DNA of 64,000 nt from Longirhabdus pacifica (GTDB lineage: Bacteria > Bacillota > Bacilli > Paenibacillales > DSM-105158). The position numbers and the translations under genes are program-made. The notes beneath the pieces are model-generated. The model did no database searches. It saw nothing but the letters and a program-made list of their open reading frames with translations, and was not told where the DNA came from. How positions within the stretch are numbered: the first letter of the stretch is position 1; the number at the start of each line of letters is the position of its first letter. This document shows, piece by piece, positions 50,219 through 61,703 of the stretch. Where the stretch lies: NCBI RefSeq assembly GCF_004115085.1, contig NZ_QXJP01000021.1, positions 1 through 64,000 of the forward strand, in the 5' to 3' direction.

Positions 50219-51100
50219 TTAGATTCCGCGATCTTGCATTCGCTCAGCTGCATTTAAGTCGGATATTTCTATCCCTTTCATCGGTGCACCTAAATTTCTA
50301 GATACATCAGCAATTAATTTATAATCATCGTAATGTGTTGTCGCTTCTACGATTGCTTTTGCAAACTTCTCAGGATTGTCAGACTTGAATATGCCTGATC
50401 CTACAAATACACCGTCAGCGCCTAAATACATCATTAATGCTGCATCAGCAGGTGTAGCAACGCCTCCCGCTGCAAAATTCACGACTGGAAGCTTCCCATT
50501 TTCATGAATGTTAAGCACCAAATCGTAAGGTGCTCCAAGGTTTTTAGCATAAGTCATTAACTCATCTTTATGCATGTTTTGAATATGTCTGATTTGAGAA
50601 TTAATGATACGCATATGACGAACCGCTTCTACGATGTTACCCGTACCTGGTTCTCCTTTCGTACGCATCATCGCTGCACCTTCTCCAATACGACGCAATG
50701 CTTCTCCGATATCTTTCGCTCCACATACAAATGGAACGGTAAATTGTGTTTTATCTATATGATACACTTCATCAGCTGGTGTAAGCACTTCACTTTCATC
50801 AATGTAGTCTACACCTAGTGATTCCAACATTTTCGCTTCTACAAAATGTCCAATACGTGCTTTCGCCATGACTGGAACTGAAACAGATTTCACTACTTCC
50901 TCGATAATAGTCGGATCTGCTGTCCTTGCTACACCACCAGATGCGCGAATTTCGGATGGAATTCTTTCCAAAGCCATCACTGCGCAAGCCCCTGCAGCCT
51001 CAGCAATTTTCGCTTGTTCTGCGTTCATCACATCCATGATGACGCCACCTTTTTGCATTTCTGCCATACCTCTTTTTACTACCGTTGTTCCTGTTTCCAA
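50219..51100 (-). CDS. pdxS: Pyridoxal 5'-phosphate synthase subunit PdxS
   Basis: Makes PLP from ribose 5-phosphate, glyceraldehyde 3-phosphate and ammonia, as a dodecamer with PdxT. 293 residues, (beta/alpha)8 barrel. [31 protein letters not shown] and [15 protein letters not shown] are family hallmarks. Start is TTG with GGGAGG 8 bases upstream. PLP is used by GlyA in the same window. Confidence 0.98.
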   Translation of the reverse strand: METGTTVVKRGMAEMQKGGVIMDVMNAEQAKIAEAAGACAVMALERIPSEIRASGGVARTADPTIIEEVVKSVSVPVMAKARIGHFVEAKMLESLGVDYIDESEVLTPADEVYHIDKTQFTVPFVCGAKDIGEALRRIGEGAAMMRTKGEPGTGNIVEAVRHMRIINSQIRHIQNMHKDELMTYAKNLGAPYDLVLNIHENGKLPVVNFAAGGVATPADAALMMYLGADGVFVGSGIFKSDNPEKFAKAIVEATTHYDDYKLIADVSRNLGAPMKGIEISDLNAAERMQDRGI

Positions 51101-51135
51101 TCGAAAGACCTCCCGTCATGATATACTAACATCTC

Positions 51136-51164
51136 ATTTTACAATAAACACTATATTTAAACAA
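51136..51164 (-). promoter_or_regulatory. Predicted promoter of pdxST
   Basis: Minus strand: -35 TTGTTT (51159-51164), 17-base spacer, -10 TAAAAT (51136-51141), about 35 bases before the pdxS start. Confidence 0.6.
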
Positions 51165-51234
51165 CTATTACTGCTGAATACGCTTGTTTTACTGCCCTGA
51201 TTTGAAGGACATTTCTTTCATATTTAGAATGGAA

Positions 51235-52584
51235 TTAAAATAAATTTTTTACTCCTTCAAAAATATCGACAAAGAAGTTTTTAATTGCTCTCAAAAAGAG
51301 TCTAAACCATCCCGCTTTTTCTACTTCTTCTTCAGCAATAAGGTTTACTGTCTCTACAATTTCACCACTTGGTGAAGTATACTTTACGGTTACGGTACCT
51401 ACTTTTTGTCCCGTTTCGATAGGAGCTACAATATCTTCAGGTAATGCCACTGCTTCAATGGTAACATCCGTTGCTTCATCAAACTGCTTCCCTACCAACA
51501 ACGTAATGCTCGTCTCAGTTACTACTGGGACTTTTGTTTCTACGCCTTTTTTAATTTCCACTTCTGTCAATTGTTCTAACGTAGACTTTGCTTTCACTAT
51601 CGTTTTCTTTTCAAAATTATTAAACCCGTAATCGAGTAACTTTTTCGTTTCTCTAAATCTTTCTGGTTCTGATCCAGCACCCATTACTACACTAATGAGG
51701 CGCATGCCATCTCGTTCTGCTGTCCCTGTAAAGCAGTATCCTGCCTCATCTGTATGACCTGTCTTCAAGCCATCTAAACCTTCATATGCAAATTCTGTGA
51801 AGTTGTTGTTGTACTCTTTCCAACCTTCCAACATCCAATTCCAATTGACCATTTTTAATGAAGTAGGATCACTTTCTACGACATTCGCCTCTGTAATACT
51901 GGTTGTTTCTAACACTTCAGGAAAATCTACAATTAAGTTTCTAGCCAATAATGCTGCATCATTCGCGGTTAATAATGTCTCACCAGGAACATTGGGGACG
52001 TTTGGCGCCAATGCACTATACTCTCTTAATTCACTGTTATTCAAACCAGTAGAGTTAGCAAAATAAGTTTGATCTGATAATCCCAATTCCTTTGCTTTGC
52101 TATTCATCATATTCACAAACTGTTCTTCCGTGCCAGCAATAGCTTCCGCCAAAGCGATGGATGCATCATTGCCGGAGTATATAGCCAACTGTCTGTATAC
52201 ATCTTTGACCGTATATTGTCTACCTTCTGCAAGCTGCTGTCCAGAACCTATCATATCACTAGCATATTTACTAATGGTAATCGTTTGTTCCCATGCTAAC
52301 TGACCGTTAGCAACACTTTCTAATAGAAGGTATTCCGTCATCATCTTACTCATACTTGCTGGTGGTAATGCTGCATCTGCATTTTTAGCATATAGTATTT
52401 GTCCTGTCATGGCATCCATCAAGACAGCTGATTTTAATTCATCGCTAACGACTGTAATGTCGGTTTGAGCTTGTACATGATGAGTTTGAAAAAAAGAAGA
52501 TAGCAAAAACATATGTAATAGTTGAAATATTAATACAGTCGCGGTTATTTTTTTCCATTTTGTTTTATTAAAAATTTTATTCAT
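51235..52584 (-). CDS. dacA: D-alanyl-D-alanine carboxypeptidase (PBP5 type)
   Basis: Trims the terminal D-Ala from peptidoglycan stem peptides outside the membrane. 449 residues: signal peptide (about 12-39), SxxK at Ser77-Lys80, SGN at 137-139, KTG at 274-276, then the PBP5 C-terminal beta domain and an amphipathic C-terminal helix (RLFLRAIKNFFVDIFEGV) for membrane anchoring. Standard guaB-dacA-pdxS order. Confidence 0.97.
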   Translation of the reverse strand: MNKIFNKTKWKKITATVLIFQLLHMFLLSSFFQTHHVQAQTDITVVSDELKSAVLMDAMTGQILYAKNADAALPPASMSKMMTEYLLLESVANGQLAWEQTITISKYASDMIGSGQQLAEGRQYTVKDVYRQLAIYSGNDASIALAEAIAGTEEQFVNMMNSKAKELGLSDQTYFANSTGLNNSELREYSALAPNVPNVPGETLLTANDAALLARNLIVDFPEVLETTSITEANVVESDPTSLKMVNWNWMLEGWKEYNNNFTEFAYEGLDGLKTGHTDEAGYCFTGTAERDGMRLISVVMGAGSEPERFRETKKLLDYGFNNFEKKTIVKAKSTLEQLTEVEIKKGVETKVPVVTETSITLLVGKQFDEATDVTIEAVALPEDIVAPIETGQKVGTVTVKYTSPSGEIVETVNLIAEEEVEKAGWFRLFLRAIKNFFVDIFEGVKNLF

Positions 52585-52710
52585 TCTCTCTCACTTCCCA
52601 TTAATTCAATTATGTGTGTTTTTCATGGTGCAAAGTATACTTCTCATTTTGTTGGTAAAACAGTTGCGAAACAGTTATGATCCACATTATTTTAACATAT
52701 TGATAGGTAC

Positions 52711-52745
52711 AAAAAAAGCAGGGAAACAATTCCGTTTCTCTGCTC
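52711..52745 (-). terminator. Rho-independent terminator of guaB
   Basis: Stem AGCAG-GAAAC/GTTTC-CTGCT with a single unpaired pair position and a run of seven Ts, about 20 bases after the guaB stop. Confidence 0.88.
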
Positions 52746-52763
52746 TCTAGCTTACATTTTATT

Positions 52764-54248
<1,485 letters not shown>

Positions 54249-54278
54249 TCATTAGATAGTCCAAAATATATTATTGCC

Positions 54279-54307
54279 ATATTAACAATGGTCATTTTGC
54301 CTGTCAA
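54279..54307 (-). promoter_or_regulatory. Predicted sigma-A promoter of guaB
   Basis: Minus strand: perfect -35 TTGACA (54302-54307), 17-base spacer, -10 TAATAT (54279-54284). The leader is only about 50 bases, so there is no room for a purine riboswitch. Confidence 0.75.
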
Positions 54308-54316
54308 CATTTTTCT

Positions 54317-54353
54317 AAAAAAAATAACGCTAAGTATTTTATACTCAGCGTTA
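54317..54353 (-). terminator. Rho-independent terminator of the secreted-protein gene
   Basis: Stem TAACGCTAAGTAT with ATACTCAGCGTTA (one mismatch) and eight Ts on the minus strand, about 47 bases after the stop at 54400. Confidence 0.88.
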
Positions 54354-54399
54354 AGATGATTTCATCTTTGTTATTTCATATGCTTAAGATGTGTCAGAT

Positions 54400-54960
54400 T
54401 TAATATGTGTATTCAATGAGTAATTTAAAATCCTTGACTGTTGCGCCTGTGAATTGATTTGTAAAAATTCTTTCACAAGTAAAAGAAACAAACCAAGTAT
54501 CGATCACAGGTGCGCCGTTAAATGTATTTATCGTTCCATACTGTCTAGAGGAAGAAGGCATTTCTACACTTGAATATTTAGGATAGATCCCATCTAACTC
54601 ATTTGCCACTTGCAACCTATAATTGTAAGTGTAATTCACGACTCCAGTACGTGATGCTGTCACTTTAATCGCAGACACTTTAGCATTGTCTGGAATTCCA
54701 AGACTAGTTACATTTACGATTTTCGGATCTGCTTGACATATTTTATCTGTTCCTCTGAAAAATCCATTTATGGTTCCTGCACTGTACTCTTTACTTCCTG
54801 AAAATGAAGCTAAATCAGCCATACTCACTTCTACTGTACCACTTCTAACTTGTGATTGTTCCATTGACGTTGCCTCTATTGCTTTGTCCTCTGCAAACAC
54901 AGTACTAGACATCGAAAATATTAAAGTTAACGATAATAGCATAACCATCGTTTTTTTCAT
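54400..54960 (-). CDS. Secreted protein of unknown function
   Basis: 186 residues with a clear Sec signal peptide (cleavage plausible at VFAED, about residue 23). The mature part is beta-rich with two cysteines (in KICQADP and SFTCERIF) that could form a disulfide. No domain recognised. GAGGG lies upstream of the ATG. Monocistronic between guaB and pckA. Confidence 0.7.
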   Translation of the reverse strand: MKKTMVMLLSLTLIFSMSSTVFAEDKAIEATSMEQSQVRSGTVEVSMADLASFSGSKEYSAGTINGFFRGTDKICQADPKIVNVTSLGIPDNAKVSAIKVTASRTGVVNYTYNYRLQVANELDGIYPKYSSVEMPSSSRQYGTINTFNGAPVIDTWFVSFTCERIFTNQFTGATVKDFKLLIEYTY

Positions 54961-55327
54961 TACTGTCCCTCATTCCTATATTTTTTAATCACAACTTTTT
55001 TATTTCGTTAAAGCTTTACTAACAACACGTAAATCTACTAAATTACTGATCTAGAAAAACCTCCTCCTCCCTATGATGTACTGAAGTAAATATATATAAA
55101 GGTCTTTACTACAAGATAATAAAACATTTGTATCATAGCATATGTTTGTCATAATTATTGACTACATCTCATTATCTATGGATGTTAACATTTAAATTAT
55201 TTGTATTTAAATTTCTAATATATTACATGTTAATAATATCAATATTTTCTATATGTTTCAACTAAAAATAGGTTGATAGTCTATATATTTTTCAATATAA
55301 ATATGTTTAACCATAGTTGTGGTGCCA
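54961..55327. other. AT-rich intergenic region without recognised features
   Basis: About 370 bases upstream of the secreted-protein gene. No ORF, RNA gene or clear promoter is seen; the sequence is strongly AT-rich and probably holds the unrecognised promoter of that gene. Confidence 0.5.
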
Positions 55328-55377
55328 TAAAAAAGAAGCCTCCATATTCTTATTTCGAAATATGACAGACTTCTTTT
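55328..55377 (-). terminator. Rho-independent terminator of pckA
   Basis: Outer stem AAGAAGTCT/AGGCTTCTT and inner stem CATATT/AATATG, followed by TTTTTT on the minus strand, about 30 bases after pckA. Confidence 0.85.
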
Positions 55378-55405
55378 ACAATCTTATACAATAGTAAGTT
55401 TGATG

Positions 55406-56986
55406 TTATGCCATCGTCTTCAATCTAGGTCCTGCTTCTGCAATGTTTTTGGCATCCGGAAATTTATGATTAAAATTATTTATAAACTGCTTTGCCAGTT
55501 GAATCGCTTGTTTATCATAAGCCTCTTTATTTTCCCACGTTTCCCTTGGTAACAATACTTCTTTCGGTGCTCCTGGACATGTAGTTGGAATTTGTAAGCC
55601 AAAGATAGGATCTGTTACAAAGGATGCATGTTCAAGTTCTCCAGATAATGCAGCTGTTACCATGGCTCTCGTGTATTTTAACTTCATACGATGTCCCGTG
55701 CCCACAGCGCCACCTGTCCACCCTGTATTAATTAAATACACTTTTACATCGTGATCATTAATTTTTTGACCTAGCATTTCTGCATAAACAATAGGATGCA
55801 TAGGCAAAAATGGTGCTCCAAAACAAGTGGAAAACTCAGCTTCTGGTTCGGTTACTCCTCGCTCTGTTCCTGCCATCTTACTCGTGTAACCAGATAGGAA
55901 ATGATACATGGCTTGTTCTTTCGTTAATCTAGATACTGGTGGTAACACCCCTGTTGAATCCGCTGTTAAAAAAATAATCGTATCCGGGCTTTTTCCAACA
56001 CTAGGGATAACTGCGCCCGGTATCGCTTCTATTGGGTATGCCGCACGAGTGTTTTCCGTATATAAGCTTGAATCATAGTTTGCTGTTCTGGTGGATGGGT
56101 GTACTTCCACATTTTCTAAAACGGTTCCAAAACCGATTGCCCTCCAGATTTGAGGTTCTCCTTCTTCGGACAGGTGAATACATTTAGCATAGCATCCACC
56201 TTCGATATTAAAAATACCATCTTCACACCATCCGTGCTCATCATCACCAATTAAACGGCGCTCAGGATCAGCAGATAGCGTCGTTTTTCCTGTCCCACTT
56301 AAGCCAAAAAATAAAGCGGTGTCACCATCTTTCCCTACGTTGGCAGAACAGTGCATAGATAAAACGTTTTTTCTAGGCAACAAATAATTCATGACAGTAA
56401 AAATAGATTTTTTCATTTCTCCTGCATATTCGGTTCCACCAATAAGAACGATATTTTTTTCGAAATGAATAGTGATGAATGTTTCTGAACGAGTACCATG
56501 TTTTTGTGGGTTTGCTTTAAAGGTAGGAACATAGATGACTTTAAATTGTGGAGTGTGGTGTTTCAATTCTTCCTCAGATGGCTTAATAAACAATTGAGCA
56601 GCAAATAAATTGTGCCATGCATATTCGGTGATGACTCTGAGTGGTAATCTATACTGTTCATCTGCTCCAGCGAATCCATCAAATACGAAACTTTGTTTTG
56701 CTGTCAAATGAGATAGCAAATCCGAATACAGTGTGTCAAAATGATGCTGCGACATAGGCTGATTTACTTTTCCCCAGTCAATTAAACCGTCTACGGAAGG
56801 TTCATCCACGATAAATTTATCTTTTGGAGAACGTCCCGTATATTTACCAGTTAATGCGTTGATGGCTCCTACATTCGTTAACTCCCCTTCTTTCTGCTGC
56901 ACAGCTATTTCCATTAGTCTTGCTACAGGCAAGTTAAAATGCACATTCTCGTGACCAAGAACATCCTCCAATTGCTGGACTGTCAT
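55406..56986 (-). CDS. pckA: Phosphoenolpyruvate carboxykinase (ATP)
   Basis: Oxaloacetate plus ATP to phosphoenolpyruvate plus CO2, first step of gluconeogenesis. 526 residues. [18 protein letters not shown], Walker [12 protein letters not shown] and the metal site in LIGDDEHGW are present. ATG start with AAGGAGATG just upstream. Next to the glyoxylate-shunt genes, so growth on acetate or fatty acids is catered for locally. Confidence 0.98.
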   Translation of the reverse strand: MTVQQLEDVLGHENVHFNLPVARLMEIAVQQKEGELTNVGAINALTGKYTGRSPKDKFIVDEPSVDGLIDWGKVNQPMSQHHFDTLYSDLLSHLTAKQSFVFDGFAGADEQYRLPLRVITEYAWHNLFAAQLFIKPSEEELKHHTPQFKVIYVPTFKANPQKHGTRSETFITIHFEKNIVLIGGTEYAGEMKKSIFTVMNYLLPRKNVLSMHCSANVGKDGDTALFFGLSGTGKTTLSADPERRLIGDDEHGWCEDGIFNIEGGCYAKCIHLSEEGEPQIWRAIGFGTVLENVEVHPSTRTANYDSSLYTENTRAAYPIEAIPGAVIPSVGKSPDTIIFLTADSTGVLPPVSRLTKEQAMYHFLSGYTSKMAGTERGVTEPEAEFSTCFGAPFLPMHPIVYAEMLGQKINDHDVKVYLINTGWTGGAVGTGHRMKLKYTRAMVTAALSGELEHASFVTDPIFGLQIPTTCPGAPKEVLLPRETWENKEAYDKQAIQLAKQFINNFNHKFPDAKNIAEAGPRLKTMA

Positions 56987-57063
56987 CTTTTCATCTCCTT
57001 CCTAACCATTGATTTAACCATGTTCTAATGAATTGCCCCCAATTATCTCGAACATATAATATT

Positions 57064-57093
57064 ATTATGATACGTAAATAACTGAATCGTCAA
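57064..57093 (-). promoter_or_regulatory. Possible promoter of pckA
   Basis: Minus strand: -35 TTGACG (57088-57093), 18-base spacer, -10 CATAAT (57064-57069), about 75 bases before the start codon. Confidence 0.5.
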
Positions 57094-57121
57094 TTTATTA
57101 TAAATATTTAAAATGCTATAA

Positions 57122-57162
57122 AAATATTTGATGAGGCGAAGATGGATTTTTTCCTCGCCTCT
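57122..57162 (-). terminator. Probable terminator of aceA
   Basis: Stem GAGGCGA/TCGCCTC with a 15-base loop, followed by ATCAAATATTTTT on the minus strand; about 50 bases after the aceA stop. Confidence 0.6.
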
Positions 57163-57209
57163 ATCTGGTTTCGTGCTCTATATATTCATTTATGAATACG
57201 CTTTATTTT

Positions 57210-58490
57210 TTATACTTTTGTAAACTGTTCCTCTTCTGTTGATCCTGTTAAAGCGGTAGTAGATGACTTCCCGCCAGATATTACTTGTGTTACTTCATCA
57301 AAGTATCCTGTTCCTACTTCTCGTTGATGGCGAGTTGCAGTATATCCATTTTGTTCTGTACTAAATTCTGCTTGTTGTAGTTCAGAATATGCTGCCATCC
57401 CTCTATCTTTATATTTTCTTGCTAGTTCGAACATACTGTAATTCAGTGCATGGAATCCAGCCAATGTTACGAACTGAAATTTATAACCCATTTCCCCTAA
57501 TTTTTCTTGAAATTCTGCTATGTCTTCGTCATTGAGCTTTTTTTTCCAATTAAATGATGGGGAGCAGTTGTATGCCAACAATTTACCTGGGAATCTCTCA
57601 TGAATAGCATCTGCAAAACGTTGAGCTTCTTCTAAGTTAGGCTCAGATGTCTCACACCAAATTAAATCCGCATAAGGTGCATATGCTAATCCCCTGGCAA
57701 TCGCAGTATCTAACCCGCCTTTTAATCGGAAGAATCCTTCTGGTGTCCTTTCTCCCGTTAAGAACGCTTGATCACGATCATCGATATCACTTGTGATCAG
57801 TTGTGCAGCATTTGCATCCGTTCTTGCTATGATGACTGTTGGTACGCCCATTACATCCGCAGCAAAACGAGCCGAAATTAAGTTTCTCACCGCTGCTTGT
57901 GTTGGAATGAGCACTTTACCGCCCATATGCCCGCATTTTTTCTCCGAAGCTAGTTGATCTTCAAAGTGTACGCCTGCAGCTCCAGATTCAATCATCCCTT
58001 TCATCAGTTCGAAAACATTCAATGGACCTCCAAAGCCTGCTTCAGCATCCGCTACGATTGGTGCAAACCAATACAAATCATCTAGTTCTTCATTATGATG
58101 AATTTGGTCCGCACGTTGCAGCGCTTGGTTGATTCGTTTTACCACATGCGGTACACTATTAGCGGGGTATAAACTTTGATCAGGATACATTTGACCAGCG
58201 AGATTTGCATCTGCAGCGACCTGCCAACCGCTTAGATATATAGCTTTTAATCCCGCTTTCACTTGTTGTACTGCCTGATTACCAGTTAATGCCCCTAGTG
58301 CTTTCACATGATGCTCATGGTTAATGAGTTCCCATAAACGTTCTGAGCCGAGTCTGGCTAACGTATGTTCAATTTGAATAGAACCACGAAGACGAACAAC
58401 ATCTTCTGCTGTATATCCTCTTTCGATTCCTTTCCATCTCTCTGATTTCCAATTTTCCTGCAATTGTTTTGCCTGCTCTGCTCTGTTCAT
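57210..58490 (-). CDS. aceA: Isocitrate lyase
   Basis: Cleaves isocitrate to glyoxylate and succinate; glyoxylate-shunt entry. 426 residues. Catalytic KKCGHMGG signature, Mg-binding [11 protein letters not shown] and IARTDANAA are present. ATG at 58490 matches the family N-terminus ([14 protein letters not shown]); the frame extends upstream to 58583 without a plausible start. Downstream of aceB with a 111-base gap. Confidence 0.97.
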   Translation of the reverse strand: MNRAEQAKQLQENWKSERWKGIERGYTAEDVVRLRGSIQIEHTLARLGSERLWELINHEHHVKALGALTGNQAVQQVKAGLKAIYLSGWQVAADANLAGQMYPDQSLYPANSVPHVVKRINQALQRADQIHHNEELDDLYWFAPIVADAEAGFGGPLNVFELMKGMIESGAAGVHFEDQLASEKKCGHMGGKVLIPTQAAVRNLISARFAADVMGVPTVIIARTDANAAQLITSDIDDRDQAFLTGERTPEGFFRLKGGLDTAIARGLAYAPYADLIWCETSEPNLEEAQRFADAIHERFPGKLLAYNCSPSFNWKKKLNDEDIAEFQEKLGEMGYKFQFVTLAGFHALNYSMFELARKYKDRGMAAYSELQQAEFSTEQNGYTATRHQREVGTGYFDEVTQVISGGKSSTTALTGSTEEEQFTKV

Positions 58491-58521
58491 CCTTACACAC
58501 TCTCCTATACATTTTATTAGG

Positions 58522-58552
58522 GAGCTGCCGCTCCTCAAGGTTACAGCAGCTC
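58522..58552 (-). promoter_or_regulatory. Hairpin in the aceB-aceA intergenic region
   Basis: Stem GAGCTGC/GCAGCTC with a 17-base loop and no T-run, 30 bases before the aceA start. It could stabilise or process the transcript between the two shunt genes. Confidence 0.45.
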
Positions 58553-58601
58553 TTTGAATATATTTGTTACACCCATGCATCAAATCATGAGAGAATAACG
58601 A

Positions 58602-60209
58602 TTAATGTAGATACTCGTAACCTGGTAAAGTTAAAAATTCTTCGAATTGATCATTTTCAATCAATTGAATAAATAATTTTTTTGCAATATCAAACTTTCC
58701 AGCTTTATATTTCTCCATACCGTAAAACTGTTGTACTTTATCCAATTCTTCTTCTATGAATTGATGTACAAGTTCTAATGATACGTTTCTACCATCAGAC
58801 AAGATGCCTTTTGGATGTCTAATCCACTGCCATACCTGTGCCCTGGATATTTCTGCTGTCGCTGCATCCTCCATTAAGTGAAATAACGGTACAGCACCGT
58901 AGCCTCTAAGCCACGCCTCGGTATACTGTATGCCAATGCTAATGTTCATACGTAAACCTTGCTCTGTTATTTCTCCTTCTGGCACTGCTAACAGCTCACT
59001 TGCTGTCACCTGTACGTCTTCTCTCTTTTTATGAAGTTGGTTAGGAGTAGACATATATTGATCGAAAGCTTGTTTTGCAACCGGGACTAATCCAGGATGT
59101 GCAACCCAACTCCCATCATGTCCATCTCGTGCTTCTCTTTCTTTATCCAGTCTTACTTTCTCCATTGCATCTTCATTTTTGATAGGATCGCTCTTAACAG
59201 GAATTTGTGCTGCCATTCCTCCCATTGCAAAAGCATTCCGTTTATGACATGTTTTTATCGTATGGAGCGTATACGCTCTCATGAAAGGAACAGTCATCGT
59301 AACGAGTGCACGATCAGGTAGAATGTACTGTTCATGGTTTCTTAATTTTTTGATATAACTAAAAATATAATCCCATCTACCGCAATTCAGGCCTGCACTA
59401 TGATCGCGTAGCTCATATAATATCTCATCCATTTCAAACGTTGCTAAAATGGTTTCGATGAGTACCGTTGCTTTAATTGTTCCTTGTGGAACATTCAATT
59501 TCTTTTGTGCCATAATGAAAATATCATTCCAGAGACGAGCTTCGAGATGTGTTTCAAGTTTTGGAAGGTAGAAGTATGGACCTGATCCATGATTAATGAG
59601 GTATTGTGCGTTATGGAACATAAATAGTCCAAAGTCTAGCATACTAGCTGATATCGGTTCATCATCTACGATGATATGTTTTTCAACTAAATGCCAACCA
59701 CGTGCACGTACGAGGAGGGTAGCTACTTCATCCTTTAATTCGTATTTTTTCCCACTATCATTTACGAATGAAATGGTTTTGCGAATAGCATCACGTAAAT
59801 TAATTTGACCTCCGATTGTATTGTCCCACGTTGGGGAGTTTGCATCTTCGAAGTCAGCCATAAATGAGTTAGCTCCAGAATTGAATGCGTTGATGACCAT
59901 TTTACGGTCTCCTGCTGGACCTGTAATTTCAACACGCCTGTCTTCTAGATCTTTCGGTACAGGAGCAACCGTCCATCTTCCTTTACGAATATGTTCCGTT
60001 TCAGGTAAAAAATCTGGTAGTTTACCTGCCTGAATTTCTTCATATTTCTTGTCTCTTAATTGTAATAATTGTGTTCTTCTACTTAAAAATGTCCGATGCA
60101 ATGCTGCCACAAACTCCAACGCCTCGGTCGTTAATATTTCCGCATAACCCTCTTTCAACTCACCTGTAATTTGGACCCCTGGCGGACAGTCAATTAATTG
60201 CTGATTCAT
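58602..60209 (-). CDS. aceB: Malate synthase A
   Basis: Condenses glyoxylate and acetyl-CoA to malate. 535 residues, type [28 protein letters not shown] (region 94-120), [15 protein letters not shown] and the late [14 protein letters not shown] are characteristic. ATG chosen with AGAGG 9 bases upstream. First gene of the aceBA pair; two palindromes overlap its promoter. Confidence 0.97.
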   Translation of the reverse strand: MNQQLIDCPPGVQITGELKEGYAEILTTEALEFVAALHRTFLSRRTQLLQLRDKKYEEIQAGKLPDFLPETEHIRKGRWTVAPVPKDLEDRRVEITGPAGDRKMVINAFNSGANSFMADFEDANSPTWDNTIGGQINLRDAIRKTISFVNDSGKKYELKDEVATLLVRARGWHLVEKHIIVDDEPISASMLDFGLFMFHNAQYLINHGSGPYFYLPKLETHLEARLWNDIFIMAQKKLNVPQGTIKATVLIETILATFEMDEILYELRDHSAGLNCGRWDYIFSYIKKLRNHEQYILPDRALVTMTVPFMRAYTLHTIKTCHKRNAFAMGGMAAQIPVKSDPIKNEDAMEKVRLDKEREARDGHDGSWVAHPGLVPVAKQAFDQYMSTPNQLHKKREDVQVTASELLAVPEGEITEQGLRMNISIGIQYTEAWLRGYGAVPLFHLMEDAATAEISRAQVWQWIRHPKGILSDGRNVSLELVHQFIEEELDKVQQFYGMEKYKAGKFDIAKKLFIQLIENDQFEEFLTLPGYEYLH

Positions 60210-60236
60210 ATCTTTCACCCTCTCTCAATTAGCAAT

Positions 60237-60250
60237 CTGTTATATAACAG
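60237..60250. promoter_or_regulatory. Operator-like palindrome O1 at the aceB leader
   Basis: Perfect 14-base palindrome CTGTTATATAACAG, at about +12 to +25 relative to the predicted aceB transcription start. Similar in sequence to the palindrome at 60266; centres are 29 bases apart, close to three helical turns. Confidence 0.65.
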
Positions 60251-60265
60251 TTTTGTTTTATGTTT

Positions 60266-60279
60266 TGTATTATAATACA
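60266..60279. promoter_or_regulatory. Operator-like palindrome O2 overlapping the aceB -10
   Basis: Perfect 14-base palindrome TGTATTATAATACA, covering the -10 box. A repressor bound here would block RNA polymerase. Confidence 0.65.
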
Positions 60280-60298
60280 GATTGTTATAGGAAATCAA
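60269..60298 (-). promoter_or_regulatory. Predicted sigma-A promoter of aceB
   Basis: Minus strand: -35 TTGATT (60293-60298), 18-base spacer, perfect -10 TATAAT (60269-60274), 60 bases before the aceB start. Confidence 0.65.
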
Positions 60299-60424
60299 TT
60301 CATTTTATAAAATTAACTACATCTTCATTAACTTAATTTATTTATTTGTTCTATTCTTTCCATTATTTTTTTTTATATGGAAGTTGTCACATGAAGATAA
60401 AGTCATGATTTTATATCGTTAAAC

Positions 60425-60468
60425 ACAAAAAAACAACCACTCTAAATCAACATAAAGTGGTTGTTTTT
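60425..60468 (-). terminator. Rho-independent terminator of the redox/export cluster
   Basis: Stem AAACAACCACT/AGTGGTTGTTT with T-runs on both strands, 27 bases after the stop of the 24-codon ORF and about 85 bases after the thioredoxin-like gene. Confidence 0.92.
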
Positions 60469-60494
60469 CTATTTTCATCTAAGATGAACTATTA

Positions 60495-60569
60495 CTATGA
60501 ACCGTTGTATTTTTCATATCCATCTTGCTTTGCGACAAAGATTTTTACGAAGTTACGAAGCTTTTCCAT
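60495..60569 (-). CDS. Possible 24-residue peptide at the end of the redox/export operon
   Basis: ATG-to-TAG frame of 24 codons that starts inside the last codons of the thioredoxin-like gene in another frame and fills the space before the operon terminator. The first half (MEKLRNFVKIFVAK) is basic and amphipathic; the second half is polar and ends YNGS. No cysteine and no signal peptide. The upstream ribosome-binding site is weak (AAAGAA), so translation would rely on coupling. It could be a leaderless peptide or a chance frame. Confidence 0.35.
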   Translation of the reverse strand: MEKLRNFVKIFVAKQDGYEKYNGS

Positions 60570-61095
60570 ACTGTTCTTTTAATTCATTAACCTGATCATC
60601 TAGAGTGTAATTATCTACAATATAATTGATCTTTCCTGATTCTTTATCCACTCCGATAATAGTAGGAACTTTAGTAATAAAATAAATCTCTCTAATTTCT
60701 TCAGAATAAATGTAATGAACATTAGGGAGTTGATGCATCTCATCTTTATCATAAAGTTCATCCGTCATAATAATGATTCGATCGTCTAGTTGTTGCCTTA
60801 TGTCTGGAATTTTAGCTAATACTTCCTGACATGTGGAACAAGTACGTTTTGAAAAGATAATCATCGTTCTATCCGTTGGATGATCCATTAGTTTAATGAT
60901 GTCATCATGTTGATCTTTTGCTCTAAAAAGTGGCGCCTCTTGATTTACTCTTAATGCAATTTCTTCTACTTTTAGTGCTGTTACTCTAAAACGATTCAAA
61001 AATTCAAATATGGTTTTAGCTAACCATATCATAAATGCAAATTGCAGAATCATAAATACCCATAAACCGATATGAGAAAGGAGTGACCATGTCAT
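60553..61095 (-). CDS. Membrane-anchored thioredoxin-like protein (TlpA/MauD type)
   Basis: About 180 residues: one N-terminal membrane helix (about 10-30), then a thioredoxin-like domain outside. The lead-in LRVNQEAPLFRAKD is typical of MauD/TlpA proteins. The active site is CSTC in FSKRTCSTCQEV, and the cis-proline loop is TKVPTIIG. ATG chosen with AGGTGA 5 bases upstream; a GTG three codons earlier overlaps the previous gene. Paired with the MauE-like gene, which would exchange electrons with it across the membrane. Substrate unknown. Confidence 0.88.
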   Translation of the reverse strand: MTWSLLSHIGLWVFMILQFAFMIWLAKTIFEFLNRFRVTALKVEEIALRVNQEAPLFRAKDQHDDIIKLMDHPTDRTMIIFSKRTCSTCQEVLAKIPDIRQQLDDRIIIMTDELYDKDEMHQLPNVHYIYSEEIREIYFITKVPTIIGVDKESGKINYIVDNYTLDDQVNELKEQYGKAS

Positions 61096-61100
61096 GTGTT

Positions 61101-61676
61101 TCACCTCACGCTTAGATTTTTTGTTACTTCCGCAACTTTTTTAAGGCTAGTCATATAGTAAATCGAAACAACTGTTGTGATGGTTATTAAAAAAACGATA
61201 AAAAATATAGGTGGGTAGATTTGTGATAATGAGTTTCCAGATCCAAGTAAATCTAAGTTTCCAATCACGCCTGTATTGCTCATTAACATAATAGTAAGGG
61301 CAATCATTGCTGTATTTCGTAATACTAGCCACCATGATAATTGGTGATTTCCTAGTACTCCACCACATCCACAAGAAATTTCTTTGTTTCCTCTTATAAG
61401 ATTTATTGAGATTGCTGTGGCGTACATGCATAACAATGCGATGATAAAAACATAACCTATCGTGTGTTGAAAACCCACCGCTAAACATAGTACAGCTAAA
61501 AACTCTATCCCTATATTCGTCCAAGCAAATACTTTTACCATGGAGTCAGGGATAATGTCATAAGCTTTGATGATCGCAATATGCTCATCAATATTTTTCC
61601 ACTTTTCATAAGCTGTGCTGAAAAACATAATCACGATTAAAAACTTAGCGATTAGCCATATATATTCCAAGTTCAT
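61101..61676 (-). CDS. MauE/DoxX-family redox-associated membrane protein
   Basis: 191 residues with about five membrane helices. The diagnostic segment is LIRGNKEISCGCGGVLGN, with paired cysteines 102 and 104, followed by WWLVLRNTAMIAL. MauE-type proteins are thought to move thiol electrons across the membrane, working with a MauD-like thioredoxin, which is the next gene here. The pair probably maintains or forms disulfides in an exported substrate. Confidence 0.88.
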   Translation of the reverse strand: MNLEYIWLIAKFLIVIMFFSTAYEKWKNIDEHIAIIKAYDIIPDSMVKVFAWTNIGIEFLAVLCLAVGFQHTIGYVFIIALLCMYATAISINLIRGNKEISCGCGGVLGNHQLSWWLVLRNTAMIALTIMLMSNTGVIGNLDLLGSGNSLSQIYPPIFFIVFLITITTVVSIYYMTSLKKVAEVTKNLSVR

Positions 61677-61703
61677 TCCTCCTTTCGTAAATGCAACAAC
61701 TTG

